Origin: Accumulibacter sp.
GTDB taxonomy: Bacteria > Pseudomonadota > Gammaproteobacteria > Burkholderiales > Rhodocyclaceae
Direction: 5' to 3'
Assembly: GCA_031257115.1 (NCBI GenBank)
Contig: JAIRPF010000103.1
Location: 1-50,488 of the forward strand
DNA length: 50,488 bases
In this document: one piece after another, positions 20,764 to 29,189 of the stretch
Numbering within the stretch: position 1 is the stretch's first letter
Layout: every line of letters begins with the position of its first letter
Notes under the pieces: generated by a model
Databases searched by the model: none
The model's input: the letters and a program-made list of their open reading frames with translations, nothing else
Told to the model about the DNA's origin: nothing
Translations under genes and position numbers: made by a program

Positions 20764-21356
20764 CGTTTGATCTCTTCAGTTGTGAACTCCCCATCACATG
20801 GGGGCGCGGAAACGGTTTTCAAGCAAGGGCGCGATTCGAAAAGCGATACCAGGGCGATTTCTTTGGAGCATTCTTGAATCAAATGCCAAAAAATTTCCGC
20901 CATTCCCTCGCGGGTTGGAATCCGGCGCCCGCGCATTTCCGTCATTCCTCCACGGGTGGGAAGCCGGCGCCCGCACACCCCGTCATTCCCGCGAAAGCGG
21001 GAATGACGAATCGATTGGATTTCCACCTCCACGGGGATGACGGATTGACTGGATTCCCGCCTTCGCGGGAACGACGATGGCGATGGAACCGGCGAGGGCA
21101 ACGGTGAACCGGGTTTCCGTCCGCGCGTGAATGACGGGGAAAGGAAACGGTCATCGCTTGAACCGGAAACACTCCAAGGGTTTTTCTCCGTGCACTCCGT
21201 GGTTGGCGCGTTTCTGGATCAACGGTCAATTCCATTTCCATTGCGGAATGGAATGCCCCATCGTTCTGGACACCGGCTCGCGCCGGCATGGCGAAGGATT
21301 TTTCCCCATGTTCCGTGTTTGTCGTGTCCGTCGTGGTCAACTTGCCTTTTCCAAAC
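20764..21356. repeat. Repeat island between lon and clpX
   Basis: No gene is present. A-type hairpins lie at 20981-21008 (CGTCATTCCCGCG, AA, CGGGAATGACG with one unpaired position) and 21049-21076 (GGATTCCCGCCTTCGCGGGA). Degenerate relatives occur near 20905 and 20940 (CCGCCATTCCC, CCGTCATTCCT). Family C phrases fill 21175-21345 (CCGTGCACTCCGTGG, GTTTGTCGTGTCCGTCGTGG). The edge phrases TTGAATCAAATGCC and TTGAACCGGAAACACTCC are present at 20875 and 21161. Any lon promoter must lie within this repeat sequence. Confidence 0.75.
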
Positions 21357-22628
21357 TCAATTTGAACCGGAAACTTTCGGTTGGTCGGCATAAATCCGGA
21401 TCGGCGGGGTGTTGCCGGCGATCGCGTTTTCGTCGACGACCACCCTGGCGACGTTCTCCATTCCGGGAAGTTCGTACATCGTATCGAGCAGCACCGATTC
21501 GAGGATCGAACGCAGGCCGCGCGCGCCGGTCTTGCGCTCCAGCGCCCGTTTGGCGACCGCCGTCATCGCCGCGGGCCGGATTTCCAGCTCGACGTTTTCC
21601 ATGGAAAACAGTTTCCGGTATTGCTTGACCAGCGCGTTCTTCGGCTCGACCAGAATCTGCACGAGCGCCTCGACGGACAGTTCCTCGAGCGTGGCGATCA
21701 CCGGCAGCCGGCCGATCAATTCGGGAATCAGGCCGAACTTGATCATATCCTCCGGTTCCACGGTGCGCAGGATTTCGCCGATGGCCTTCTTGTCGTCCTT
21801 GCTTTTCACCTCGGCGCCGAAACCCATGCCGCCGCTTTCCGTGCGGGCGCGGATGACTTTCTCCAGGCCGTCGAACGCGCCGCCGCAGATGAACAGGATG
21901 TTGGTCGTATCGACCTGCACGAAATCCTGGTTCGGATGCTTGCGCCCGCCCTGCGGCGGCACGCTCGCCATCGTTCCTTCGATCAGCTTGAGCAGGGCCT
22001 GCTGCACGCCCTCGCCCGACACGTCGCGGGTGATCGACGGGTTGTCCGACTTGCGCGAAATTTTGTCGATTTCATCGATATAAACGATGCCCTGCTGCGC
22101 TTTTTCGATGTTGTATTCGCATTTCTGCAAGAGCTTCTGAATGATGTTCTCGACGTCCTCGCCAACGTAGCCGGCCTCGGTCAGGGTCGTCGCGTCGGCC
22201 ATCACGAAAGGCACGTTGAGCATTCGCGCCAGCGTCTGGGCGAGCAGGGTCTTGCCCGAACCGGTCGGCCCGATGAGCAGGATGTTGCTCTTGGCCAGTT
22301 CGACGTCGTCGCTTGCCTTGGCGCGATAGCGCAAGCGTTTGTAGTGGTTGTAGACGGCGACGGCCAGGATGCGCTTGGCCTGGTCCTGCCCGATCACGTA
22401 CTGGTCGAGCAGCGCCGCGATCTCGCGGGGCGTGGGCAGTTCGCCGCGAGCGGTTTTTCCGTCCTGCTCCGCGGGCGATTTGTCGCGGACGAGGTCGTTG
22501 CACAGGTCGATGCACTCGTCGCAGATGAACACCGACGGCCCGGAGATCAACTGCTTGACTTCGTGCTGACTTTTTCCGCAGAACGAGCAGTACAGCAGCT
22601 TTTCGCCGCCATCCTTTCTTTCCATCAT
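21357..22628 (-). CDS. clpX: ATP-dependent Clp protease ATP-binding subunit ClpX
   Basis: The 423-residue AAA+ unfoldase feeds substrates to ClpP. The N-terminal zinc finger is Cys14/Cys17/Cys36/Cys39 ([15 protein letters not shown]). Walker A is GPTGSGKT at 120-127, pore loop GYVGED, and Walker [11 protein letters not shown]. The sensor and ClpP-binding region [10 protein letters not shown] is present and the length is normal. The gene follows clpP by 43 bases on the same strand and is almost certainly in the same operon. Two adjacent ATG codons (22628 and 22625) could start it; the difference is one residue. Confidence 0.97.
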   Translation of the reverse strand: MMERKDGGEKLLYCSFCGKSQHEVKQLISGPSVFICDECIDLCNDLVRDKSPAEQDGKTARGELPTPREIAALLDQYVIGQDQAKRILAVAVYNHYKRLRYRAKASDDVELAKSNILLIGPTGSGKTLLAQTLARMLNVPFVMADATTLTEAGYVGEDVENIIQKLLQKCEYNIEKAQQGIVYIDEIDKISRKSDNPSITRDVSGEGVQQALLKLIEGTMASVPPQGGRKHPNQDFVQVDTTNILFICGGAFDGLEKVIRARTESGGMGFGAEVKSKDDKKAIGEILRTVEPEDMIKFGLIPELIGRLPVIATLEELSVEALVQILVEPKNALVKQYRKLFSMENVELEIRPAAMTAVAKRALERKTGARGLRSILESVLLDTMYELPGMENVARVVVDENAIAGNTPPIRIYADQPKVSGSN

Positions 22629-22671
22629 CTCGGCCTACCTCTTTTTCCTTGAATGTCGCCGGCGAAAGCGA

Positions 22672-23310
22672 TCAGACCGCGTCGCGGCTGTGCAGCACCT
22701 TGTCGATCAGCCCGTAGGTCATCGCTTCTTCCGCCGACAGGAAGTTGTCGCGGTCGGTGTCGCGCTCGATGCGCTCGACCGGCTGCCCGGTATGGCGCGC
22801 CATGATCTCGTTCAGCTTGGCGCGCAGGGAGAGAATTTCCTTGGCGTGAATGGCGATGTCGGACGCCTGCCCCTGGAATCCGCCCATCGGCTGATGGATC
22901 ATCACGCGCGAGTTGGGCAGCGCGAAACGCTTGCCCTTGGCCCCGGCGCAAAGCAGGAAAGCGCCCATCGAACACGCCTGCCCCAGGCACAGCGTCGACA
23001 CGTCCGGCCTGACGAACTGCATGGTGTCGTAGATCGACATTCCGGCCGTCACCGACCCGCCCGGCGAATTGACATAGAAATGGATGTCCTTGTCGGGATT
23101 CTCGGCTTCGAGAAAGAGCAGTTGCGCGACGACCAGGTTGGCGGTCGCGTCGTTGACCGGCCCGACGAGGAAAATCACGCGCTCCTTCAGGAGGCGGGAA
23201 TAAATGTCATACGCGCGCTCGCCGCGGCCGCTCTGCTCGATGACCATCGGCACCATGCCCAAGCCCTGCGGATTCCAGCGATCTTCCATCGCCGCGCGGT
23301 CAAAAGTCAT
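22672..23310 (-). CDS. clpP: ATP-dependent Clp protease proteolytic subunit ClpP
   Basis: The 212-residue serine peptidase forms the barrel used by ClpX. ATG 23310 is preceded by GGAGGAACAC, which decides the start; a TTG four codons upstream lies before that site. The catalytic triad is Ser114 (GQACSMGAF), His139 (MIHQPMGG) and Asp188 (DTDRDNF). The residue before Ser114 is Cys where E. coli has Ala; the oxyanion region otherwise looks normal. The propeptide of about 15 residues precedes [19 protein letters not shown]. It lies 12 bases after the tig stop, so tig-clpP-clpX form one unit. Confidence 0.96.
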   Translation of the reverse strand: MTFDRAAMEDRWNPQGLGMVPMVIEQSGRGERAYDIYSRLLKERVIFLVGPVNDATANLVVAQLLFLEAENPDKDIHFYVNSPGGSVTAGMSIYDTMQFVRPDVSTLCLGQACSMGAFLLCAGAKGKRFALPNSRVMIHQPMGGFQGQASDIAIHAKEILSLRAKLNEIMARHTGQPVERIERDTDRDNFLSAEEAMTYGLIDKVLHSRDAV

Positions 23311-23322
23311 GTGTTCCTCCAA

Positions 23323-24654
23323 TCAGCCGCGCTGGCCCATCAAGTCTTCGAAGGCGACGGTCTTGTCGACGACCTTGGCCGTCGACAGCGCCCAATCGAC
23401 GACGTTGTCCTCGATCACCAGCCCCTCGATTTCGGAAAGGCGTTCTGGCTGGGCGTAATACCAGCGGACGACTTCCTCCGGGCGTTCGTAGCTCTGCGCG
23501 GCTTCCTCGACGATCGCCTTGACCTGTTCGGGCCGGGCGTGCAACTGGTTGGCCCTGACGATCTCCGAAAGGATCAGCCCCAGACCGACGCGGCGCCTGG
23601 CCTGATCGGCGAACCACTCGCGCCGTATCGGAACGTCCTTCATTTTCCGGCCGCCGCGCCGCTCCATGTCCTCGCGCGCGTTGCGCGCCAAGCGGTCGAT
23701 TTCCGCCTCGATGAGCGCCTTCGGCACTTCGATCGGGTTGGCCTTGAGCAGCGCGTCCATGACCTGGTTCTTGACGCGGGTTTTCAGGCGGCCCTTGACC
23801 TCGCGCCGGAGATTGCTGTCGACCTCGGCGCGCATCTTGTCGACGTCGCCGTCGGCGATGCCCAGCGATTTGGCGAACTCGCCATCGATTTCCGGCAGGA
23901 TCGCCTCGTTCACCTGCTTGACCGTGACCTCGAAACCGACGGCCTGTCCGGCCAGATCCTTGGCATGGTAATCGGCCGGGAAGCTCATCTCGAAAGCCTT
24001 CGATTCGCCGGCCTTGAGGCCCGCCACCGCGTTCTCGAAATCCGCCAGCATCGCGCCCTCGCCGAGCACGATCGGATAATCCCTGGCCTCGCCGCCCTGG
24101 AACGGCTCGCCGCCCTTCCTGCCGAAAAAGTCGATGGTCACGCGGTCGCCCTTCGCCGCCGCGCGGTCGACCGGCGCGTAGCGAACCCGCTGCTTGCGCA
24201 GCACGCCCAGGGTGCTCTCCAGCTCGGACGCGCCGATCTCGATGGTCGGACGCTCGATCTCGACGTCCTTGAGATCGGCGACCTCGAACTCCGGATACAC
24301 CTCGAAGGCCGCCGTGAATTCGAGATTCGTCGCGCTTTCCGTTTTTTTCGGCTCGATCCGGGGATTCCCCGCGACGCGCATCCCGCCCGCCTTGACGGCT
24401 TCGCTGAAGGATTTTTCCAGCGCCTCGTTCAGGGCGTCGAGATAAGCCTCGTGTCCGTAATGCTGCTTGACGATGCCGAACGGCACCTTGCCCGGACGAA
24501 AGCCCGGCATCTTGAGATTTCTGCCCATCTTTTTCAGGCGCTGATCGATCTCCCTGTCGAGGTCGGCGACGACGATCGACAGATCCAGGCTGCGATCGAG
24601 GGCGCCGGGCTTCGGCGCGGCTTCGGCAACGGGGGGCGTGGCGTTGGTTTCCAT
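23323..24654 (-). CDS. tig: Trigger factor
   Basis: This 443-residue ribosome-associated chaperone and prolyl isomerase binds nascent chains. The N-terminal ribosome-binding domain holds the signature GFRPGKVPFGIVKQHYG (the GFRxGKxP loop contacts ribosomal protein L23). The FKBP-type domain spans about 165-250 (GDRVTIDFFGRKGG, GEGAMLADFENAVAGLKAGE). The C-terminal helical domain follows. Compared with typical starts it has an N-terminal Ala/Pro-rich extension (METNATPPVAEAAPKPGA). The gene lies 67 bases from tRNA-Leu and 12 bases before clpP. The order tRNA-Leu, tig, clpP, clpX, lon is widely conserved in beta- and gammaproteobacteria. Confidence 0.96.
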   Translation of the reverse strand: METNATPPVAEAAPKPGALDRSLDLSIVVADLDREIDQRLKKMGRNLKMPGFRPGKVPFGIVKQHYGHEAYLDALNEALEKSFSEAVKAGGMRVAGNPRIEPKKTESATNLEFTAAFEVYPEFEVADLKDVEIERPTIEIGASELESTLGVLRKQRVRYAPVDRAAAKGDRVTIDFFGRKGGEPFQGGEARDYPIVLGEGAMLADFENAVAGLKAGESKAFEMSFPADYHAKDLAGQAVGFEVTVKQVNEAILPEIDGEFAKSLGIADGDVDKMRAEVDSNLRREVKGRLKTRVKNQVMDALLKANPIEVPKALIEAEIDRLARNAREDMERRGGRKMKDVPIRREWFADQARRRVGLGLILSEIVRANQLHARPEQVKAIVEEAAQSYERPEEVVRWYYAQPERLSEIEGLVIEDNVVDWALSTAKVVDKTVAFEDLMGQRG

Positions 24655-24721
24655 TGAAAATTATCCTTGAAGTCCTTGAGAATCAAGCAAAAAAACTAAA
24701 AATTCGCGCAGATTCACTGCC

Positions 24722-24806
24722 TGGTGCGAGAGAAGGGACTCGAACCCCCACGCCTTGCGGCGCTGGAACCTAAATCCAGTGCGTCTACCCATTCCGCCAC
24801 TCTCGC
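24722..24806 (-). tRNA. tRNA-Leu (anticodon UAG)
   Basis: The minus strand reads GCGAGAGTGGCGGAATGG at the 5' end. The anticodon arm is CTGGA-TTTAGGT-TCCAG, giving anticodon TAG (reads CUA). A long variable arm (CGCCGCAAGGCGT) is typical of class II tRNA-Leu. The T arm is GGGGGTTCGAGTCCC, and the acceptor stem GCGAGAG pairs with CTCTCGC. The discriminator A and an encoded CCA follow at 24722-24725. It strongly resembles E. coli tRNA-Leu(UAG). It lies directly upstream of tig on the same strand. Confidence 0.95.
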
Positions 24807-25079
24807 GCCAATCGGGCATTTTAACCGAGAACGCCCGATACTGTCAGCCGCCCCGGAACCGCGCGGCGGCGGCGTCGGGCGGGCCGCGAACGGTTCCCGG
24901 TTTCCGCCGCGATCGGGGACGCGGAAATCGCATCGGTCGCGGAGGGTATCTGGAATGGTATCCGGTATCGCGCGGACTTTGAAATTGGCCTATGATGGGA
25001 GACTTCAGCCGCAAGGCTGTTTTCGTCCAGTTTTCCGTTCAATTTTCAAGAAAGGAAGTGCTCGTGATCTGTGCTTCTT
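24807..25079. other. Region between tRNA-Leu and the dctM remnant
   Basis: No gene is present. Three copies of GGTATC lie close together at 24945, 24957 and 24964. A TATGAT hexamer is at 24991, and AAGGAAG precedes a GTG at about 25065. These could be remains of a regulated promoter and first-gene start of a TRAP transporter operon; this is inference from position. The GTG frame does not continue into a recognisable protein. Confidence 0.4.
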
Positions 25080-25779
25080 CCTGTCCCGCGCGGAAAACTG
25101 GCCCAGGGACGAAGGCCGCCTGGACCTGAAAGTGTTTTTCCTTTCCTCCTTCCGCGCCCTTCCGGCGATCATCCTGCCCGTGTTCATCATCGGCGGCATC
25201 TACATGGGCTACCAGACGCCGACGGAATCGGCGGCGACGGCGGTGGTCTACTCGCTGATCGTCGGCGTGTTCGTCTACCGGGAAATCAAGCCCGGAGACA
25301 TCGCGCGCATCGTCATCGACTCGGCCAAGAGCAGCGCCATGATCCTGTTCATCCTGGCGACATCCCAGGCTTTCGCCTGGCTGTTCACCTTTTCCGGCAT
25401 CGCCCGCTCCCTCACCCAGACGGTCATCGGCATGAACCTGGGCGCGGGGATGTTCTGCTTCGTCGTCGCCGTCATCCTGCTGGTCTTCGGCACCTTCCTG
25501 GAAGGCATCGCCACCTGCGTGCTGCTGGTTCCGGTGCTGTGGCCGATCGCCAAAAGCCTGGAGATCAACGTCATCCATTTCGGCATGATCGTCTGCATCG
25601 CCAACGTCATCGGCACGATGACGCCGCCGGTGGCCGTAAACATCTTCGCCGCCAACTCGGTCACGGGACTCAAAATGGGCCAGATCGCCCGCGGCGAAAC
25701 CCCGTTTTTCCTCGGCTACACCTCGGTGTTTTTCCTGACCGTGTTCGTGCCGTGGTTCAGCACTTTCTTCTTGAAATGA
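25080..25779 (+). pseudogene. TRAP transporter large permease (DctM-like), C-terminal half only
   Basis: About 215 residues match the second half of DctM, the 12-helix permease subunit of tripartite periplasmic transporters. Visible parts are LPAIILPVFIIGGIYMGYQT, the family hallmark TPTESAATAVVYSLI, a membrane segment FGTFLEGIATCVLLVPVLWP, and NVIGTMTPPVAVNIFAANSV. Intact DctM is about 425 residues, so the first half is gone. Upstream codons come from non-homologous DNA and the tRNA antisense strand. The small permease (DctQ) and binding protein (DctP) are also absent. It ends 13 bases before ubiD, suggesting an original operon importing a carboxylate that UbiD handles. An internal deletion of dctP-dctQ-dctM' would explain this. 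Confidence 0.75.
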
Positions 25780-25792
25780 CGGAAAAAACGCG

Positions 25793-27265
25793 ATGGCCGG
25801 GAAAATAAGGGACTTGCGATCCGCGCTCGATCATCTGAAGACGATCCCCGGGCAGTACGCCGAAACGGCCGTGGCGATCGACCCGATCGGCGAATTATCC
25901 GGCCTGTACCGCTACGTCGGCGCGGGCGGCACGGTTAGGAGACCGACGAAGGAAGGACCGGCGCTCGTTTGCACGAACGTCAAGGGCCATCCGGGCGCGA
26001 GGATCGCCATCGGGCTGCTCGCCTCGCGCGGGCGGGTGGCGCATCTGCTCGGCGCCGAGCCGGACCGCCTGGGCTTTTTGCTCAACGAGGCGCTCGACCA
26101 TCCGATCGCTCCGGTATTGGCGAAGGCGTCCCCGCCGCACTGCCAGGAGGTCGTCTACAAGGCAACCGATCCGGGCTTCGACGTGCGCAGGCTCATCCCG
26201 GCCTCGACCAACACGCTCATCGACGGCGGGCCGTACATCACGATGGGCCTGGCCTACGCGAAGGACGTGGAAACCGGGGAGACGGACGTGACCATCCACC
26301 GGCTCTGCGTACAGACGCAGGACGAGATCACGATGTTCTTCACGCCCGGCGCCCGGCACATCGGCGCGATGCGCGAGAAGGCCGAGCGCCTTGGCAAACC
26401 GCTGCCGGTATCGATCAGCATCGGCGTGGATCCGGCGATCGAAGTCACGGCCTGCTTCGAGCCGCCGGCGACGCCGTTCGGTTTCGACGAACTGGGCATC
26501 GCCGGCGCGATCCGCCGTGAGGCGGTGGAGCTGGCCGATTGCCTGACGGTGGACGCGCGCTGCATCGCCAACGCGGAATACGTCATCGAGGGCGAACTGC
26601 TTCCCGATCATTACGTCCGCGAGGACCGCGTGCAAAAGAACGGCAACGCGATGCCGGAGTTTCCGGGTTACGTCGGGCCGGCCTGCCCCGCCTGTCCGGT
26701 CATCAAGGTCAGGGCGGTGACGACGCGCCGGAATCCGATCATGCGCACGTGCATCGGGCCGAGCGAGGAGCACGTGAGCATGGCGGGCATCCCGACCGAG
26801 GCGAGCATCCTCGGCATGGTCGAGCGCGCGATGCCGGGAAGGCTGGTCAACTGCTACGCGCATCCGTCGGGCGGCGGCAAGTACATGGCGATCCTGCAAT
26901 TCAGGAAATCGCGGCCGAGCGACGAAGGCCGCCAGCGCCAAGCGGCGCTGCTCGCGTTTTCGGCATTCTCCGAACTCAAGAACGTGATTCTCGTCGACGA
27001 GGACGTCGACATCTTCGACACGAACGATGTGCTGTGGGCGATGAACACGCGCTTCCAGGGCGACGTGGATACGATTTTCATCCCCGGAGTGCGATGCCAC
27101 CCGCTCGATCCGTCGGAGCGGACGGAATACAACCCGATGATCCGCGATACGGGCATCGGCTGCAAAACGATCTTCGACTGCACGGTGCCGTATGGCCTGA
27201 AAGAAAACTTCGTCCGCGCGCCGTTCATGGAACTGGACCCGAAAAAATGGCTGCCCGGCGACTGA
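25793..27265 (+). CDS. UbiD-family prenyl-FMN-dependent decarboxylase
   Basis: The 490-residue decarboxylase uses prenylated FMN supplied by UbiX. Family segments are visible: YRYVGAGGT, GHPGARIAIGLLASR, HCQEVVYKATDPGFDVRRLI, TNTLIDGGPYITMG, then the catalytic-glutamate region NAEYVIEGELLP, and RNPIMRTCIGPSEEHVSMAG. The length is close to the usual 480-500. It is probably a catabolic aromatic or alpha,beta-unsaturated acid decarboxylase rather than ubiquinone UbiD, because it sits with a transporter relic and its own UbiX rather than with ubi genes. The exact substrate cannot be read from sequence. The ubiX gene follows after 97 bases. Confidence 0.9.
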   Translation: MAGKIRDLRSALDHLKTIPGQYAETAVAIDPIGELSGLYRYVGAGGTVRRPTKEGPALVCTNVKGHPGARIAIGLLASRGRVAHLLGAEPDRLGFLLNEALDHPIAPVLAKASPPHCQEVVYKATDPGFDVRRLIPASTNTLIDGGPYITMGLAYAKDVETGETDVTIHRLCVQTQDEITMFFTPGARHIGAMREKAERLGKPLPVSISIGVDPAIEVTACFEPPATPFGFDELGIAGAIRREAVELADCLTVDARCIANAEYVIEGELLPDHYVREDRVQKNGNAMPEFPGYVGPACPACPVIKVRAVTTRRNPIMRTCIGPSEEHVSMAGIPTEASILGMVERAMPGRLVNCYAHPSGGGKYMAILQFRKSRPSDEGRQRQAALLAFSAFSELKNVILVDEDVDIFDTNDVLWAMNTRFQGDVDTIFIPGVRCHPLDPSERTEYNPMIRDTGIGCKTIFDCTVPYGLKENFVRAPFMELDPKKWLPGD

Positions 27266-27362
27266 TCGACGAACACGGCGAAGCCGGTGTTTTCAAAACC
27301 TCGCAAGAAAAAATCCCTGTTTTCCCGCCGCGCCCGCCGCGGCTCGATTCGAGGCTTCCGGA

Positions 27363-27941
27363 ATGAAAATCGCGGTTGGCATCAGCGGCGCATCGGGCGC
27401 CATCTACGGAATCAGGCTGCTGGAAGCCCTGAAAAGGCAAGGCGTGGAAACGCATCTCGTCATCAGCGCCTGGGGGGAATACACGATCCGCGAGGAGACG
27501 GAATGGCCCCTGGAGCGCGTGAAGGCGCTGGCGTCCCATTGCCACGATCCGGCCGACATGGCGGCCCCGATTTCCTCCGGCTCGTATCCGCTGGACGCGA
27601 TGGTCGTCTGCCCGTGCAGCATGAAAACGCTCGCCGGGATCGCCTCCGGATATTCGGAGGACTTGATCATGCGGGCGGCGGACGTATGCCTGAAAGAGCG
27701 GCGCGCGCTGATCCTCTGCACGCGCGAGACGCCGCTTTCCCGCATCCACATCGAAAACATGCTGCGCGCGACCGACGCGGGCGCGATCATCATGCCACCC
27801 ATGCCGGCCTTCTATACGAAACCGGCGTCGGTCGACGAGATCGTCGAACAATCGGTAAACAGACTCCTCGACCGCCTCGGATTGCCCGCGGACGGCCTGA
27901 AACGCTGGAAAACGGAGCAAGAACGGCAACCGCCGCGATGA
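27363..27941 (+). CDS. UbiX-family flavin prenyltransferase
   Basis: The 192-residue enzyme joins dimethylallyl phosphate to FMN to make the prenyl-FMN cofactor of UbiD. The N-terminus MKIAVGISGASGAIYGIRLL is the FMN-binding signature. Further motifs are PCSMKTLAGIASGYSEDLIMRAADVCLKE (split here by positions about 80-108) and LCTRETPLSRIHIENMLRAT, followed by GAIIMPPMPAFYTKP. All are typical of UbiX/Pad1 and the length is normal. It follows the ubiD-like gene on the same strand, so it probably serves that enzyme. Confidence 0.92.
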   Translation: MKIAVGISGASGAIYGIRLLEALKRQGVETHLVISAWGEYTIREETEWPLERVKALASHCHDPADMAAPISSGSYPLDAMVVCPCSMKTLAGIASGYSEDLIMRAADVCLKERRALILCTRETPLSRIHIENMLRATDAGAIIMPPMPAFYTKPASVDEIVEQSVNRLLDRLGLPADGLKRWKTEQERQPPR

Positions 27942-28489
27942 CCTTTCCTTGCCGGGTGAACGAACCAAAAAAGCGATTCAACCGCGGCGAAAGGCGGAAT
28001 CCAGAAGCGCACTCTCCAACGCGCCGAGGACGGTAAAGATTTTCTGGTAAACGGCTACGGATGGATGCCCGCCAGGCCGAAAACCGGCCGCTTCCTCAAG
28101 AACGGCGGAATCGCGTCCGGCTTCCCGTTTTCGGATAAAGAAGCTACGATCCGGTACGGAAAGGGGAATGAAGGCTTGAATCGCGCGGCGATCGGGATTC
28201 ACACTGAAAGGACGCGGAAAAGAACTTTTCGACCACGACGGGCACAAGGGCGCGGCGAAAAATAATTTTTGTTGTTTTTACCGTTTTTCACCGTTCCCGT
28301 CGTGGTCTGAGAGTTTTCGATCCAAGTGATGACCGATCCATTTCCTCATCATTCCCGCGAACGTGGGAATGATGAAGATATGCAGGCACTGGATTCCAGT
28401 CTGCGCGAGAATGACGGAAATTTGCGGGCGTTTGATTCAAAAACGCTCCCCCGCTCTTTCGAGATGAACCACACCACGGAGAAACGATC
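27942..28489. other. Intergenic region downstream of ubiX
   Basis: I see no gene. From 27960 to 28240 short open frames on both strands have no start signal or family resemblance. Family C phrases appear at 28225-28310 (CGACCACGACGGGCACAAGG, CCGTTCCCGTCGTGGTC). A degenerate A hairpin lies at 28347-28374 (CATCATTCCCGCG, AA, CGTGGGAATGATG). Note that both outer arms changed together (ATCATT/AATGAT), which suggests the pairing is maintained. Edge phrases GTTTTCGATCCAAGTGATGA and GATTCAAAAACGCTCC are present at 28312 and 28432. Confidence 0.6.
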
Positions 28490-29119
28490 ATGAAACTGAG
28501 CAGCAACAGCTTCGCGGACGGGCAGGCGATACCGGGCGATTTTTCTTTTTGCGTCCCCGATCCGGAACATCGCGTCTGTCTCGGCAAGAACCTGAATCCG
28601 CAGCTCGCCTGGAGCGAAGTCCCGCCGGGAACGCGGTCCTTCGCGCTCATCTGCCACGACCCGGACGTTCCCGGCCGTGGGGACGACGTCAACCAGGAAG
28701 GGCGCACGGTGCCCGCCGCGCTGCCGCGCGTGGATTTTTTCCATTGGGTGCTGGTCGACCTGCCCGCCGGCGTCAGCGAAATCCGGGCCGGCGAATTTTC
28801 CAGCGAGATCGTTCCGCGCGGCAAGGCGGGGCCGGGCGCGCCGCATGGGGCGCGGCAAGGCGTCAACGACTATACGGGCTGGTTCGCCGGCGACGGCGAC
28901 ATGCGCGGCGATTACTTCGGCTACGACGGCCCCTGTCCGCCGTGGAACGACGAAATCCGCCATCGCTACGTGTTTACCGTTTTCGCGCTGGATGTCGAGC
29001 GCCTGGCGGTGGAGGGGCGATTCGACGGGCCGCAGGCCCGCGAAGCGATGCGGGGCCATATCCTGGCGCAGGCCAGCCTGACCGGCTTCTATTCGCTCAA
29101 CCCGGCGGTCGGCGTCTGA
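28490..29119 (+). CDS. YbhB/YbcL family PEBP-like protein
   Basis: The 209-residue protein belongs to the phosphatidylethanolamine-binding / Raf kinase inhibitor-like superfamily. ATG 28490 follows ACGGAGAAACGATC. Conserved ligand-pocket segments are visible: NLNPQLAWSEVPPGTRSFAL, CHDPDVP, then FFHWVLVDLPAGV, and YFGYDGPCPPWNDEIRHRY (the GPCPP motif). There is no signal peptide, so it should be cytoplasmic. The function of bacterial members is poorly known; ligand binding is structural inference. A large insertion between DPDVP and FHWVL (GRGDDVNQEGRTVPAALPRVD) is typical of one bacterial subgroup. It stands alone and is convergent with the aminotransferase gene. Confidence 0.88.
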   Translation: MKLSSNSFADGQAIPGDFSFCVPDPEHRVCLGKNLNPQLAWSEVPPGTRSFALICHDPDVPGRGDDVNQEGRTVPAALPRVDFFHWVLVDLPAGVSEIRAGEFSSEIVPRGKAGPGAPHGARQGVNDYTGWFAGDGDMRGDYFGYDGPCPPWNDEIRHRYVFTVFALDVERLAVEGRFDGPQAREAMRGHILAQASLTGFYSLNPAVGV

Positions 29120-29189
29120 AAAGAGCGGGGCCGAAAAGCAGGCCCGGAACACTCCGCCGGGGCGTTCCGGGAGGCGCGGGTTCGCGCCG

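Noticed and set aside
22690..24657. Open frame of 655 codons on the plus strand opposite clpP and tig
   Set aside because: It spans two genuine genes in antisense and has no domain or ribosome binding site.
24724..25079. Intact N-terminus for the dctM-like gene
   Set aside because: The frame runs through the antisense strand of tRNA-Leu and has no membrane helices before about 25080, so it cannot be a functional permease start.
28065..28265. Small plus-strand frame after ubiX
   Set aside because: No ribosome binding site, no resemblance to a family, and its end lies in repeat text.
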